From an uncultured bacterium (lineage in GTDB: Bacteria; Planctomycetota; UBA1135; GCA-002686595): DNA of 7,563 nt. Position 1 is the first letter of the stretch. Every line of letters begins with the position of its first letter. The notes below the pieces were generated by a model. It made no database searches, had not been told where the DNA came from, and was given only the letters and a program-made list of their open reading frames with translations. Positions 7,527-7,563 of this stretch are shown here, in pieces. Made by a program: the position numbers and the translations under genes. The stretch spans positions 1 to 7,563 of the forward strand of contig CAJXRJ010000364.1 in assembly GCA_913058555.1 (NCBI GenBank), given 5' to 3'.

Positions 7527-7563
7527 CTGTCTCTTATACACATCTGACGCTGCCGACGATATG
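7527..7563. other. Illumina Nextera (Tn5) adapter, not genomic
   Basis: Bases 7527-7545 are CTGTCTCTTATACACATCT, the Tn5 mosaic end used in Nextera libraries, followed at 7546-7559 by GACGCTGCCGACGA, the rest of the read-1-side adapter in reverse complement. The final TATG would be the start of the i5 index. Genomic sequence stops at about 7526. Read on the other strand the adapter creates a false start whose peptide begins MCIRDR, a known hallmark of adapter-derived protein entries. Confidence 0.98.

Noticed and set aside
7058..7543. A 161-residue minus-strand frame beginning MCIRDR
   Set aside because: Its start lies inside the Nextera adapter and the rest is an out-of-frame reading of methylmalonyl-CoA mutase.

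Overview
The window is a high-GC contig fragment carrying three real genes, two of them cut by the window edges, plus two short intergenic regions with hairpins. The right-hand 37 bases are not genomic. They are Illumina Nextera (Tn5) adapter, so the contig was assembled into library adapter and the last gene is truncated by that artefact. The organism is probably a planctomycete or a relative. The basis is an ECF-type sigma factor fused through one membrane helix to a very large, beta-rich extracytoplasmic tail with a carboxypeptidase-regulatory-like fold (a fusion typical of Planctomycetota), together with a very large Big_5-type surface lipoprotein and high GC. This placement is an inference from gene architecture, not from a marker gene.

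Layout. Bases 1-2408 (+): the C-terminal 801 residues of a membrane-anchored ECF sigma factor, with the end of region 2, region 4, one transmembrane helix and about 590 residues outside the membrane. Bases 2409-2643: a convergent intergenic region with a hairpin just after the sigma gene and weaker inverted repeats. Bases 2644-5988 (-): a predicted lipoprotein of about 1,100 residues with two bacterial Ig-like (Big_5/SbsA-like) modules. Bases 5989-6198: an intergenic region holding, on the minus strand in transcription order, a strong terminator hairpin for the upstream gene, a second perfect palindrome, and a strong Shine-Dalgarno/ATG pair that is out of frame with the lipoprotein. Bases 6199-7526 (-): the C-terminal ~440 residues of methylmalonyl-CoA mutase, with a complete B12-binding domain. 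Bases 7527-7563: adapter.

How the genes relate. The sigma factor and lipoprotein genes converge, so they do not share a promoter. The mutase and lipoprotein genes point the same way, but a terminator-like hairpin lies between them, so they are probably separate transcription units. The mutase is ordinary central metabolism (propionyl-CoA/methylmalonyl-CoA to succinyl-CoA). The sigma factor and lipoprotein both concern the cell envelope, but nothing in the sequence ties one to the other. I see no CRISPR array, tRNA, rRNA, insertion sequence or defence system, and no evidence of a wholly new system. The most interesting item is the one-protein membrane-tethered sigma factor.
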